Assembly (NCBI GenBank): GCA_003952965.2
Contig: CM025852.1
Coordinates: forward strand, 22,954,942-23,018,941
DNA length: 64,000 nt
From: Morella rubra
Lineage: Eukaryota > Streptophyta > Magnoliopsida > Fagales > Myricaceae
Direction of reading: 5' to 3'
Part shown: positions 1 to 13,100 of the stretch, piece by piece
How the letters are laid out: each line of letters starts with the position of its first letter
How positions within the stretch are numbered: position 1 is the first letter of the stretch
Translations under genes and position numbers: made by a program
The notes under the pieces: generated by a model
Seen by the model: the letters and a program-made list of their open reading frames with translations, nothing else
Database searches by the model: none
Told to the model about the DNA's origin: nothing

Positions 1-362
1 CATACAAATTGGAACTTAAGAGGGACATTTTGATTTTGGTCCATAAATATGAGGCGTACTATTATATTTCCCCTATTGATAAAATAGCACCATGAAAATA
101 TAAAGGCCCCCATGATCTAATTGTAAACTAAAAACGCTCTAACTAGAAATATAGTTTCATCAATAGTTCCATGGAGGCAAGTCAGTCACACAAATTCACA
201 CGCTGAGAAGTCATTATTTCCATCTTGAGGAGGATATAACAGCACCTTACTTCTTAGAAAAAATCAAGGAATGTTCAAGGATATTTCTTAGGCCATGGAA
301 CCAGACCAGAGCTTCTGGTTCCATAATAGGACACGTTGATAATGTTCATACATGAATTATAC

Positions 363-3358
363 CTGCAAAGTACTCAGATCAAAATCTCCAAGAGAAGGAT
401 CAAGAGGAGGTAGACCAATATGCCTGGATTCACGAGTCCCCTCCTACATCAAAATGATAATTAAGCAAGCAAAATAATAGTTGCTTAAAGTGAGTCCTTA
501 AACCAAATATCCATTCAAAAGAATACCTCACACTCTGACTCTGGCATCCTTAGATTTTCCATCATATCATCAAATTGCATACTTTCAGTACCATTCACTT
601 GGGAAGGGTCATAATTTGAATGAAGAACTTTGTTGTCAGCTTCAAGCATTCCAGGTAATCCTTTTCGATTGTCTTCCCCAAAAGTGAGCTCGGAATCCAC
701 ATGCGCATCTGAAACTCCTATTGCTGAAGGCGTAAAATGATAAGATGCATGATCGCCTTCTTTGACTTCACCAATGGCAGATGAAAAACCAGGATGGTCC
801 TGGTCAATAAGAGAAATGTCTTTTTGAACAAACCCTTCTTGGGCCAATTTCTGAAAATATGACCAACGCTTAGGTTCATGATTCTCCATGTTTAAGCTCA
901 AGCCAGCTCCATCTTTCTCCAGCGGACCAATGCGAGATGAATCTTCAGAAAGTATTGCTTTGGAGAAGATATCAGAAAGGATATCACGCGGGAATCTGTC
1001 GTTGATGTCAATGAGGATCTCCCTCTGTACGGGGGTGGACTCACCACCAAAGGGAATTTCTAGAGAAACATCTTCAGTTGAGCTTTCCATCCAAGGAAAA
1101 GGCTGTGCATCTCCCTTAGTGCCATCATTACTGGAACCCTTGCCAATGGCCTCACTCCAGTGAAGCTGCGGAAGATCAGATATGGTATCCTTATGGTGCT
1201 TAAAGAAATCTACCTGACTCACAGCTGGAAGTTCTGATCCAGCTTCTGCAGGTTCATCAGCCAAGGGTTTCTTATGCCCATCTACCGTGCAGTTTGTTGC
1301 ATGGTCAGAGTTAAGAACAGTTTTCTCATTCCCAGCGTCTTTATTATCCACAGGGTTTGGAGATTCGTGCTTCAACTCACAATTCACATTCTGTAAAAGG
1401 TTTGAATTTATCTGACAAATTGAATCAGTGAACTCGTTGTGCTGTTGAAGTTGGGTTAGTCCATCAGCAATGGTATGAGCATCTGAAAACAACAGCTTCG
1501 CTGTTGAGGTAGACTGTTCAGTCTGGGAATCCAGATCTCTAGCATGCAATTTGTCAATGCATTTTGTAACTAAATCCTGCTGGGCATCAGCACGTGAGTG
1601 AGACATGAGAAACTGAGAACCATGTGAGTCGTCAGACTTTGACGATCGATTCAGCAACTCTGCCTGCTCCCTAGGAATTCTCTCCGAATAGAAGGATCTC
1701 TGAGGAGGCACAGGTTGCTCAATGGAACTCAGATCAATTGCGCTGGACTCAGAATCCACATAACCAGGATCAAATGCATTACTAGATATGGAATAATGTT
1801 CATCATCACCAGACCTAGGAACCTGGAGCTGATTCAGAGCATCAGCCGATGCAGAGAGATTTTCAGGTTTCCCATGCTTCACCTCGGATTTAGAAGTCAA
1901 TAAAGATAGATCTCCTTCAGGTCCAGCAACCATGACCACGGCTTCTTCAACAGGAAAAGTGTCTGTCAAGTTACTATCATATGGCTGTAAAGAAACAGTG
2001 TAGACTTTCACCAAGGAGCAAATGTTTTTGGTGTCACTCTTTTGCCGAACAGAACCGTCACATTTTAGTCTCACCTGCTTTGTTGCCACCTCTAAATTCT
2101 CCACCCCTAAGGCACTACATGGCTCCTGTATAGACAAATCCCCCTGTTGATTCATAAGCCCACAAAGAGTTATCAAAGGAGGAATTTCCCTAAAAGGGGA
2201 GTCATGAGAAGGATCCTGGTCAAGGCACAAAGGACGCTGCCAAGATTCTCCATAATGCATCAGCTGTCCCTGGTAAAACTGTTGATTGGCTTCATAAGCA
2301 TCTGACAAACTTGGTAGAATTGATGGTGAAGACCGAAGAGTTGATGATGGGACCATAATGCCTGAAGTGCTAAACCCTCTTGAGTCTGTTGCAAGCCTAC
2401 TTTCCCTCTCAATATCGTGTCCATCTAAAGCATTTACTGAAGAGCTCACCAGACCATGCAGGGCTGCGTTTTTTCTTGATCCCATGTCCATGCCATTGAC
2501 AGCAACCACATACTGAACCTCAGAATCACGATCCACACTGCTCAGACTGAACTGAGCATCATCCAAATCACTCATTGAGAAAAGGAACATCCTAAGCTTC
2601 TGCAACCCTTCTCTTTCCTCTAGTTCACTACACTCCTCCATCATATTCTGCAGATCCTCATCGCAAGATACAGAAACCAAGGCATCAAGATCCTCACCAG
2701 GAAGCTGATATTTGATAGCATAGGTTTGGTTGTAAATTGATAATGCTTTCTGCATAAGCTCCTGCCACGAAATGTTCTTCTTTATGGAGATGATGCGTGT
2801 TTCACCTCCAACATACCTCAGCTTTCCATCACTTGGGCGAGGTAGGATTTTTCCACCAAAGCTGCAGAGAACCTTCATTTTCATTGAGCTATCAGAGGCT
2901 CCAGAAGAGGCATAGCCATGAACAACTCCTCTACCACTGTCATACACAGAAAAAGTATGCGGTACTGATTGAAATGACCCATAGTTACTTCCATCTTCAT
3001 GTAAAGAAGAGGCCTTTCTCTCAAAGTCTTTTTCTTTCAGATTTTTTTCACCTGTTGTGAGCATTGAAATATCTGATCCACTTTCAGATCCTGTATGACT
3101 GATGCCTAAAATGCCTTTTAGTTCCAGATAACCTGTTGCACAGTTGGGATCAGTATTTGGAAGCAAAGGCTTCCTCAGATTCACCCGATCACGCATAAAT
3201 TCAAGAGCAAACTCCTCACCTGTCTGTATGGAGTAATTAAGAACTGGTTTAAATTCAGACATATTAAGGTCGGGAGATCTAACATTACTATCCATCTCGC
3301 TCAGAGAGTCCTGCATAAAGGATGATGCAGGCTGGAATTCGTCATTTTGAGGATCCAT
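363..3358 (-). CDS. Raf-like MAPKKK with PB1 domain, 5' part (partial)
   Basis: Seen: a large first coding exon, 3358 down to 527 (944 codons, ATG at 3356-3358), then an 83-nt GT-AG intron (444-526) and an 81-nt exon (363-443) that continues in frame (starts EGTRESRHIGLPPL, ends FDLSTLQ) to a GT donor at 361-362. Residues about 158-260 form a PB1 domain (VLCSFGGKILPRPSDGKLRY, then the acidic CDEDLQNMMEE end). The N-terminal stretch EFALEFMRDRVN is typical of plant group B4 Raf-like kinases. Most of the rest is Ser/Asp-rich and probably disordered. The C-terminal kinase domain expected in this family is not in the window, so the gene runs off the left edge. Known: B4 Raf-like kinases act in the cytosol in osmotic-stress signalling upstream of SnRK2 kinases, with PB1 mediating protein interaction. 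Family assignment is firm; the exact orthologue is not. Confidence 0.9.
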
Positions 3359-5450
3359 GGAATTATACTGATACTGTTTTCTGTATACCTAGTGTTCTAT
3401 AAAACCCTTGCTCTGTTTTCATTCCATTATACTGAACTTTCTGTCATCACCCCAGTTCTAGAATAGTACAATGAACACATGACATGCATGGACAAACAAC
3501 CCGCCTAAGACAGACAAAATCACAAACTTTCCTTACGGCCCTGGTAGAAGCGTCAAGGTATATTGCACTGCACCACAAGAGAGTTCAGGAAAGAAGTTTG
3601 AGTAACAATCCAGAAGCACAAAATTTTACAGTAGTCTGAAAGTAAATCTATACTAAGCCTTAGACAAATACCAGTATGAGAACTACAAAGAAAACTTAAA
3701 TCCATTCAATCTAAAAATGAAGGTACTACTGAATTCAGTAAAAGGTTGACACAATATTTTTTTGATGGTCCTTGCTAGTCAATATTTACCAGGAAATGGA
3801 AATAAAATGTCCAATTCAGCTTTTCTTTAATGGGTATGAGAAATGAGGTGAATTACCCCCAATGTGGACAACATATACAGCTTCAAACAATCATGAAATT
3901 ATTGATCAAAAAGATTAATCCCAGAGGGAATATTTAACCTTCTTTGTAAGGATATACGTAATAGCCTTTGCTGACCACCTTTATCTTAGTAAACTTAATT
4001 ACTAGCTTCAGTTAGGTCCTTTTGTAGCCTTTATACATAATAGCCTTCCGATTGGACACTAAGTGCTTTATTTTGAAGGTGAGTGTAATCAGTATCACAA
4101 AAGGAATCTACAATGGAAACAAGTCTGAATACAGTGCACCATCAGATATCAAAACCTTGTTTAGATGTTTAGTTATCTACCACAAGACATGTCTAGAAAT
4201 AAGCATAGTGGCAAATCAAGGTTATCATATTTCCATGAGATTCTTTCAAATCTCTGTTCACCCACAACCATGCAAAAACAGAAGGCCCTTTCACACTAGG
4301 GCAGGGAAATCATCATTGGGATAGCTTGACCCAAAGCAACTAATCATTCCTCAAACATTAGGAATTTAGGAATGCATAATAGATTTATTAGCCCAAAGTT
4401 CTCTGTATCTGCTCTGGTCACATATACAAGTCTTCTTGTAAGTCATTGAGTCTCGATTTTACTGATATTTGGTGCATGACACACGAAGACCACCGATTCG
4501 ACCAATGCAATGGAAGTTGACAATAGAAATTCAAAAGCAGCTCGTACAGGATATATCCAAATTTGAGCTGCTTAGAACTAGTACCGCTTACAAACAATTA
4601 GGAGTGCATTACTCACCTTTTGACTGGGTTTCATCAGTTGACAGATGGAAAGACTTCCCTGTCTGATAACAAACATGTCGAGAGAGCCAGTCCAATTTTT
4701 GCCTCGCGACGTAAACACATCAACGTTTCGAAAATCCATTTAACGGATAAATTGAGCTAGTCGCCTTTTGCCTTCCGATAAAAACACTTCCACGTCTCGA
4801 AAACACGTTTACAAATAAGTTGAACGCAAAACAAGTAACAAATCTAGCTTGTGCTACTTTAGCAATTTATATTTGCATTTGCTATCATTCTTATGATCGT
4901 ATTCTATCAAGAAACAACTCTATGCATCACATTCAACCATCAAACAGAAACACTAACATATATACGAACATACCAATGCAATCTAACATGAAAAGAAAGA
5001 ACTAAGTCACAGCTAAAAATCAGGAACAGATCAATCTACACAAACGCAATACGATTGAAACAAACCGAAAATGGAATCTAAAGCACCTGATAGAAGAGCA
5101 ATGCTTTTAAGATGTTCTCACCTTTGGTCTTAGTTCAAGACGGATTGGATGCACCGGCCATTACTGCATGTAAAAAGGAGCCTCCTTCAGAGCTGAAAGA
5201 ACACATCTTTCAAAATTTCTCTCACATTCCCTCGCTTTCTCGCACTTTCCATTTGCAGACTCGGAATATTTATTTCCGGCTTTTTCTTCTTCTTTTTAAG
5301 TATTCAAAACGGTTTTTAAAAGACGATAAAACGACAATTCAGACGTCTATCTCCCTCTCGAAGCTTTCTTTTCTCTCTCTCTCTCTCTCTCTCTCAATAT
5401 TCTACTGCTGAGAGTCAAACAAGAAGGTGACAGACACCGTCCATAGATTG
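3359..5450 (-). promoter_or_regulatory. Probable 5' leader, leader intron and promoter of the Raf-like kinase
   Basis: No coding signal was found on either strand here. On the minus strand a good donor context (AAAG then GTGAGAAC, junction at 5122/5121) lies far upstream of the ATG, and an acceptor-like CTAG lies just upstream of it, near 3388. This suggests one leader intron of about 1.7 kb. A (TC)n tract at 5371-5395 reads as GAGAGA on the gene strand, a common plant leader/promoter element. The leader model is inference; transcript data would decide it. Confidence 0.4.
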
Positions 5451-8400
5451 CCCTTCTCATGTTCCGTTTCTACTGAAATGCCATGGTAACTTGTCGTTGA
5501 CAAACTGCTTTCCTATTACTTTGTCAAAAACCATTTTTTAAGAGAAAAAAGAGGAATTCTCTAGAATGAGGCTGCGTTTACGTGCCCTACCATGAACCCT
5601 TCCTTCTCATTGGCCCATTGGAGGATAGTAAAACAGCATGTTCGGTGACGTCAAAACTCCTGGTTTTTTTTTTTCGAAACTTGAATTTATGATGACTTTG
5701 ATCTAAAAAATTATGTAAGAAAAAAAAAAACCATGCTCTACGACAATGAATTTTTAGAAACAATAAAAGTTTTTTTAAAAAAAGAAAGAAAGAAAGAATC
5801 GCCTCTAATTCTATGTAAATTTTTTTTGATAATTCTATTATTTTTATTATTACAATAAAATACATAACTTCACAATTAAGTTTTATAAAATAATATATAT
5901 ATCTCAAGCTACATCCCATGTATTCATTTATTGGGTCAGTTGTACTCCATATCAAGATCTTTTAGAATTCTTTGACTTGTAAGGAGTACTTTCCACATAA
6001 ATGGTTGGGCTTTTCATTTATTAAAATTTACCGGTTGTAAAATGAATTAAATTAATAGGAATGAGAATTATTGTAATTTTAATAAGAAATTTTACTTGAT
6101 AAAGTACCTTTAAAAACGATTGAACTCCTTCCATGCCATTGAAAACAAAAACAAAAAACAAAAAAACTCCTTCCATGCCAAGCAATTATGGATCATCAAT
6201 TGCTTTGAATTTTCTGTGGGACCCGCAGTATCATATTTGCTTTTTATTGTTACAAAGCAGACTCTGTGGTCATGTTCGTTTTCATCTTTTTTGTAGGATT
6301 TGAATCCTACTTTTATTTTTACAATTCAAACATCATAACACACACGTATTCTAATACAACAATTTATTACTTTTTTTACACACACCAATCCTTTTCAACA
6401 ACTTCTACAGGTATTTTTATACAACTTTAACACCACTTAAATATTCCACAATTTCATCATAATTCTAAAAAAAATATGAAAAACGAACATCACCGTGATG
6501 TCTCATTTAATTTTGAGATGTGGACGCGTGGCAGTCATGCCATAAATATTTGTAGGAAAGTGTAGCAGACAGTCTTCAAGGTTAACCCGCAATGTAAGCA
6601 TAGTTCTCCACGTGATGCTAGTCAATAATGAATTATAACCGTGCGATACAGATGACTCATCAATACCCGTTTCTTTTGCCGCGAATTATTCCTTTAGGGT
6701 CACCAGAGTACACAGAAGTCCATTTATCAGATTGTACTAATCTTGTATGGGATTTATAAATAAAAAAATTGAATTAAGTACCATACTGTTATTAAATTAC
6801 AAATCTGTTAAATGGGTTCCATTACGATGGAACGATGAAGATTTCCATCAAGATAAAGATAAAGGGGATGAGAATATTCTACAATTTTATGCTTGAATTG
6901 CACAATAATTCAGAGAGAGATAGACTGAGCAAGTGAACTTCATTATAAAATTTATTTTGTCTAAAATTTTATATAGACAATATTAAAAAGTGTGGAGTTT
7001 ACTTATTTAATTTATTTCTCTTTAAATTATACTTTCCAATCTAAACAAAAAATTATAGAAGATGCTGCTTCAAGAAAGAAATGTTACCTTGTTAACTAAT
7101 TTTTTTCTCCGTTATAAAATTTATAATAAGAACAACCTTAACTATTAAGGAACATGGTCGGCCAATGTTAATTACCTATAAATAAGATCAATATAAATTA
7201 TGCAATATAAAAGGGCAGGAGGAAAATAGGCAATGGACGGTGAAGGTAACTTTTTAAAAAGTCGAAAAAAAAAGGGAAAAGGAAAAAAAAAAAAAAAAAA
7301 AAGGAAGAAGCGATTGTTTCAAAGTCTATAGAGAGAAAAATCTTGGTCGGTTGCCGCCCCCCGTACATTTTTCTTGATTGAGACTGACATTCGATTCCGG
7401 TGGAATAAAGTGACACTTTTTTCTGTCAACTTTGTTCCTTTTCTTGATAACGTTTTTTTGTTTTTTTCCATTTGATCAGTTCTTATAAATTAGGCAGGCC
7501 AATATGTATAAGAAACAGATAGTCTCCATCGGACCGTCATCAACAACCAAAGATTATATATGATATAGGAACTTTGAAAATATGACTGCGAGAGGGTTGA
7601 ATCATTCAGCACGTGGACAAGAATAACTCTTTTTTTGTTTTTATGACTTTATCGACAATTCAATTCGGGTATGTAAAAGAGGCTCTTTGATATTGAGAAA
7701 ACAAAGTAACAAAGAAACAAGACAAAGCCCGCTCTCTTTCTCATTGCTCTCATAGTAGGTGCTATTATGGTCGCATTCACGTAAAGGCTCGATTATCTTT
7801 TCCTCTTACTCATTCATTTGAAAAATTAAGAGATAAATATATTTTTCACCTACTAATTATAAATATTTGATACATTACATTATAAACTATTTGATACATT
7901 GCATTCTCTAACTATCAATATTCGATCTATTGTATTATAAACTATCTGATTTAACACATTATATCTTTTAACTACTAATTTTAAATATTTTTTGCCTTTC
8001 ATTTGATAATAATATTTAATATGACTTATTAATAACAATATTCTCAACATATGCAAAATAGGTCAATGTCATTTTATTATCATTTTGGTTTAAAAAATTG
8101 ATAGAAAATATAAAGTATCTAATATTGATAGTTAAAAGGTGTAATGTCTCAAACTTGTCATGGCATGATATATGAAATAATGTATTTATTTCAAAAAAGA
8201 AAAAATAACCTATAAAAAGGTCAAGCAAAATTACTAAATAGATTAAAACAAAAGGGGCTCTTTAAATAAACCAAACGGCATAACTTAAAATATTTTATTT
8301 GGGAACTGAACAACAATTGAGGACGTGCAACACATGAATTGGACAAACGGTATCAGTGGGGGTGGATCTAAGCACAATTAAATATGCTCTTTCAAAGGCT

Positions 8401-8550
8401 TGGGAAAATCTGTTTTATGAATTTTCGTTACAGCCGTTTGGCTCGCGAAGTGGGAAACTTAAAGAACCAAAAAAAAAAAGGAAAAAAAAAAGAAAGAAAG
8501 AAGGAGACATATAATATTTGTAGATATTCTATCGAAAGTGTGAAGCAAGT
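5451..8550. other. AT-rich intergenic DNA
   Basis: No gene is supported here. The stretch holds long A or T homopolymers (for example 7282-7302), short chance ORFs and no recognisable protein motif. Between about 7846 and 8160 there are imperfect direct and inverted repeats of a short AT-rich unit: the left arm near 7890-7930 matches the reverse complement of 8111-8155 around a core AACTATCAATATT. This could be an old MITE remnant. Confidence 0.6.
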
Positions 8551-8623
8551 GATCGCGTGGCCTAATGGATAAGGCGCTCGCCTCCGGAGCGGGAGATTGT
8601 GGGTTCGAGTCCCATCGCGATCG
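8551..8623 (+). tRNA. tRNA-Arg (anticodon CCG)
   Basis: The 73-nt sequence folds as a complete cloverleaf. The acceptor stem is GATCGCG with CGCGATC, the D arm is GCCT..AGGC, the anticodon stem is CTCGC/GCGGG around loop CTCCGGA (anticodon CCG, reading the Arg codon CGG), and the T arm is GTGGG-TTCGAGT-CCCAT, followed by discriminator G. The internal A box (TGGCCTAATGG) and B box (GGTTCGAGTCC) for RNA polymerase III are present. There is no intron and no encoded CCA, as expected for a nuclear gene. A T5 run follows at 8631-8635. Confidence 0.96.
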
Positions 8624-8630
8624 TTAATAG

Positions 8631-8635
8631 TTTTT
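8631..8635 (+). terminator. Pol III terminator of tRNA-Arg
   Basis: A run of five T residues starts 8 nt after the tRNA 3' end, the usual RNA polymerase III stop signal. A second T run follows near 8643. Confidence 0.8.
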
Positions 8636-8869
8636 CCCCCAATTTTTCACATTGCACGTCAATTGATCCCGCACGCCCAGTCCTATTGCAGTATGGTAAG
8701 CTTTTTGACTGTTACGCGACCATGGTTTCAGTGAATAGGTTTTTCCATTTTTGTTTTAAAATAAGCTAAACAAGAGTGGGTAGCTTTATTTCCTAAGCAG
8801 TTTGTGTAGCTTGTTGTTTTTCTAAGCAAGGTAGAGTTCATTTCACAAAAGGAGGGAAATACAAGTGCT

Positions 8870-9490
8870 TAATATAGAGTCATCTATGGCAGATAACATT
8901 CAAATGGGGCACAAAGGCCTACTACTGCATTTTCAAGGGCACGAAGGGCCATAAACCAGAAGGCCTTAAAGGCAAAAAACCAAAGGACCTTAAGGGTCCC
9001 AATACAACAGGCCATAACAAGGGCCTCACCAAACCGGGTCAATAGACCCACAAACCCAACTTGGGTTCACAGACTCGGGGCGCAACACAACTACACCGTG
9101 GACGGCAAATACCGTTGCCAGAAAAGGAGGAGCCGAACCAACACCTATAGCAAAAAGGCCTACAGAGGAGAACCCTAGCCAAAAAGGGAGGAAGAGAGGG
9201 TAGCAGCCCAAAAGGTACCAGGCATGTTAGATCCACACATCTCAAGAGTGGCGCGTGGAGTGTCGGGAGGCGGTGTTGTGCTGCTAGATAGGGACGGCGA
9301 CATAGATCTAGAGTCGATGATGCTGACCAAGTGATGTATACTCGTCGGAGAATGCTTTGTTGTTGCTGCTTTGTTTTCGATAGAGCAAGGATCCACAACG
9401 AGAAAAAGAACAAACCACTATTATTAAAAAGTAGGAAAACAAAAGGAAACAACTCCTGCTAGTTGACAGCCAGCTAGGAAGGGGGTGGAC
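8870..9490. repeat. Unclassified GC-richer repeat-like segment, possibly non-LTR retrotransposon debris
   Basis: This stretch is clearly more GC-rich than its flanks and has many short GGCC-type motifs (AAGGCC, AGGGCC) in quick succession, with several overlapping minus-strand ORFs that show no recognisable domain. That composition resembles untranslated parts of plant retroelements, but I see neither LTR ends nor a reverse transcriptase motif. The assignment is a guess from composition. Confidence 0.3.
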
Positions 9491-10180
9491 GGGAAGAGTT
9501 ATCCTCCTCCCATCACCTAGAGGAAGGATAATGCTCGTTGTTCCATTTTTCTTTTACTCCCATTTCCTAAACAATCAATTTGAGCTCCGAAATAAAATTT
9601 GATGATCAAAACCTTATCGCATGACTCATTTATTATAACATATGTGACACGATTATAATGGTTAGATCTTTCTTAAATGTGCAAATTGATAAAATTTGAT
9701 AATTTTAGGGCTTAATATGTTAAAGGTGTTAGTTGAGATCACATTGGAGATTGCTTTAGTAGTTTAGGAGCACAAAAAATGACTTTTCGCCATTTCTTTT
9801 AAGTAGTGTAGCTTGCCCTTTGCTCTATTTTACTTTTCATTCATGAAATAATCCTACTACGCTTCACGAAAGTGACAACTGAAATAACATCTAGTAGATA
9901 ATAAATGAAAAAGAAAAAGAAAGACATCAAAATCAAAATTCTTAGGAGTGATTCTACCTCACAAAGACAACAAAACATTGATGAAATTCACCCAAAATTG
10001 ATGGAATTATCCTTTCCCTAAGCATCACACAAATGAGGCAAACATAACATAAAGAATAACATAAACACAAAAGAGGCAAGTCAGGCATCGCGAATTAAAT
10101 GGCTCGACAATATTTATACATATGTAGAAGACACAGTTAGAAAAGGTTAATATGGTACAAAAAATTATTGCAACAGGAAA
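9491..10180. other. Intergenic DNA downstream of the YtqB/MnmM-like gene
   Basis: AT-rich sequence with no supported gene. It contains the presumed 3' untranslated region of the minus-strand methyltransferase, whose stop codon lies at 10181-10183. Confidence 0.5.
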
Positions 10181-13100
10181 TCATCTTTTAAATAAGAAAA
10201 TGGGGATCGGAGCCCAAGGTCTGTTTAACATCTGGAACTTGCAGCAAACCCAGTCATCAACTGGCAATTTAGAAGCAAAAGTCTGTATGGTCTCCCATTC
10301 TTGCCTGGATGGCAACAGAAAATGAGATTCGGTTAATATTTATTGAGACAAGTATTACATCTCAAGGACCAAGCCTTAATGGAAATGAGAATAAACAACC
10401 ATTTCTGAAATAAATATAGACATATCAAACGTTGCAGATATCAACACCAACGCAAATATTTATCACTCTCTGAACAAATGTCATAACTATGGCATCACGC
10501 CCATATACCACAAGATGAGATTCACCATGTTCTTTATCTTTAAAGCATTGCATAGACCAATCCACTCTTGACACAGTCCATACGGCTAACAAATTCTACC
10601 AATCTATAAATCTGAGTCTTCAATCCAGAGCTGGTTTTGAAGACTCAGATTTATAGATTGGAGATTGAAAATTCTGGTGAGTGGACAAAGAGAGAGCTCA
10701 AAATCAACTCCTAAAAAAGATCCAACGTTGTTACCAATGCAATACTTTATTTCGCCTTTGTAGTTGCCTATCAGGCAAATTATACATTCTATGCAAATAA
10801 AAACCCAAATTCATTATCTGTTCATTTTACTGATAAGATCAATATCGATCGTGAACATATAGTTTTAAGCGATACTATCAACGTGCTATAGGTTTAAACT
10901 TCTGATTTTGCTAACACATCCTTCATGACAGGTCCACCGAAGGAAGACACACTTGATTGATGAGTCAGATAACAGAGAGATCATTGACTGCAAACTAGCA
11001 ATATAAGCAGACAAAATTTTTTTGTTGATAAGAATCAAGCAGAGCAAGAATATCACCATCCGCCAGGGTGCCCCACATAAACCACTAAGCTGATAAGCCC
11101 TCCTGGCATGATGATTTTTTGTGCAGCTTCCAGCGCAAGTAATGTTGTCTCTGGCTTTGTGATTATTGCTTTGTCACCACCTGGAAGGAAACCTAGGTTG
11201 AAAGCAACAAGCCTGAATTGAAAGCACCCAGGTCATCAAATTGTTTTTGATTAGTATTTAAGCACGAGTCAGAGTGAGTACCTCACGGAGGCATTCTCTG
11301 GAACAACTTTGTCCAGTTTACTGTGGCATATCTGCAAGAGCTTGACAAGCTGTCTCTGCATATGTTTGCAACCCAAAAGCATCAGCCTTTTTAATATCAT
11401 GAGAACAGCGCATAACCCCACAACATGTTCCCAATTCCAAAAGACCAGCATGCCGTACCACCAGATGTATATCAATGAATGAGGTAAAAATCAACTGATT
11501 ATCCCAACAATATGGGTAGGGTTAATAGTACTTGTGTCTATAATTTCATGTTTCTAGGTAAATATTCGGACATGAAGGTCTAAATACAGTGACAGAAACA
11601 AAAAAATTAAATCCTAGCATATAGGATTCGAGATGATCTAACAGCATTTGGAATCATATTTGCATCGACATTCACAAGAACACTTTTTCTTTTTTCCTTT
11701 TCCTTTTAGGTTAGGTTAGGCAATTAATTCACACTAATCTCACTGTATATATAATGAGAAATGAGTTATACAGAAGAAGGTCAGTCGCATATGTACATGC
11801 TTGGGAAAGACTCCGGGAGGAATAAAAAACAAAATTATAGCTGTGTAACTCTGTCAAAAGTAACTTTGCTTCAGAGTCCACAATTAGTAGGTTGACATCT
11901 CCTGAATATAACTCTATGACTTTTCCTTTTCCTTGGAGGAATCCAAAGTAAAATGTAAAACAAAGAGAAACATGTAGGCACCTCAGTTGGATTGAGCGAC
12001 TCTTCCAGCAAAGAGTAAGTGTTTTCTAAAGCATCCTTCTGAATGTCCATGGCATAAACAAATCCTCTTTCTGATTCATCAGCCACCATTTTGAGCATTG
12101 CTAAGGTATCATATCCATTGCCACAAGTGGCGTCAATGACTGTATCCCCTTTCTGGATGACATGTTTCCATACCCTGGAATACAGATCCAGGGTATGAAT
12201 TTCAAAGTCAGATCACATTTGCAATGGAACACAAAAAGAGAAAATGAATATTAATGTATTGGCCTAGAGAAGGTGCAGGGTGAATTAGAGAGCATCCAGC
12301 AGCATTACCACTGGCCTAGAGAATATTTGTCCAACATCTATGGGTTGATAAATGACCCATCCTGAGCCCGTTACAGCTCACTTTCACATTACATAAAACA
12401 ACCTCCTTTCCTTGATGAACCAATCACAAGCAGCACATGGCTTATTAATTTAAGAAAGGCATATAAACTTAGAGAAGCATATACTTTGTAATATAAGAAA
12501 GCTATTTCAATCTCAGTTCCAAAGTTCAACTCTCTGTTATATGTCTGTGTGGGTGTGTGTCTTTATATGACCATTGAATTCCCAATCACAGAATGGATAG
12601 TTATTTCCTATAATTGAGTAGTTAGTAGTCAAAGGACAGCAACATGGTCGAACATATTCTCCTGCTAATGCTGACCAAAACTGATCAGGATTCAATAAAA
12701 TATGTCAGGAGCAAAAATAATGCTTGATCCAATCGGGATTAAAGGACAATAAGTTTGTAAGGAGCAATCCACAATGGGGAAAATTCTATACTCATCCAAA
12801 AGAAAAAATTGCAACAAAGTTTCTTATCAAAACAACTTTATACACAGCACAAATGGACATACACACAGATGAACACCTTACAAACAGACCCACACCCTCA
12901 ACGAAAACTAAAGCATTAAAGAAAAAAGAGAAAAAAGAAAATCATTGTCACCATTGTTTATAGTGTTCCTATGAATTTGGCTGCTGCAAGCGATTGCTTT
13001 CTGTCCTATAAAAGAATCATATGCAAAGCATTACAAAATGAGTCTTCTAAAAGTACATTTTTGACACTAGTAATTACTGCAGTGGTACAGCCATTGCATT

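Noticed and set aside
7198..7416. 72-codon ORF with a Phe run
   Set aside because: It depends on a poly(A) tract translated as poly-Phe; no protein signal.
9026..9452. Overlapping minus-strand ORFs of 61-137 codons
   Set aside because: Low-complexity Ser/Pro/Leu composition in three frames at once, as expected from a GC-richer repeat; no conserved motif.
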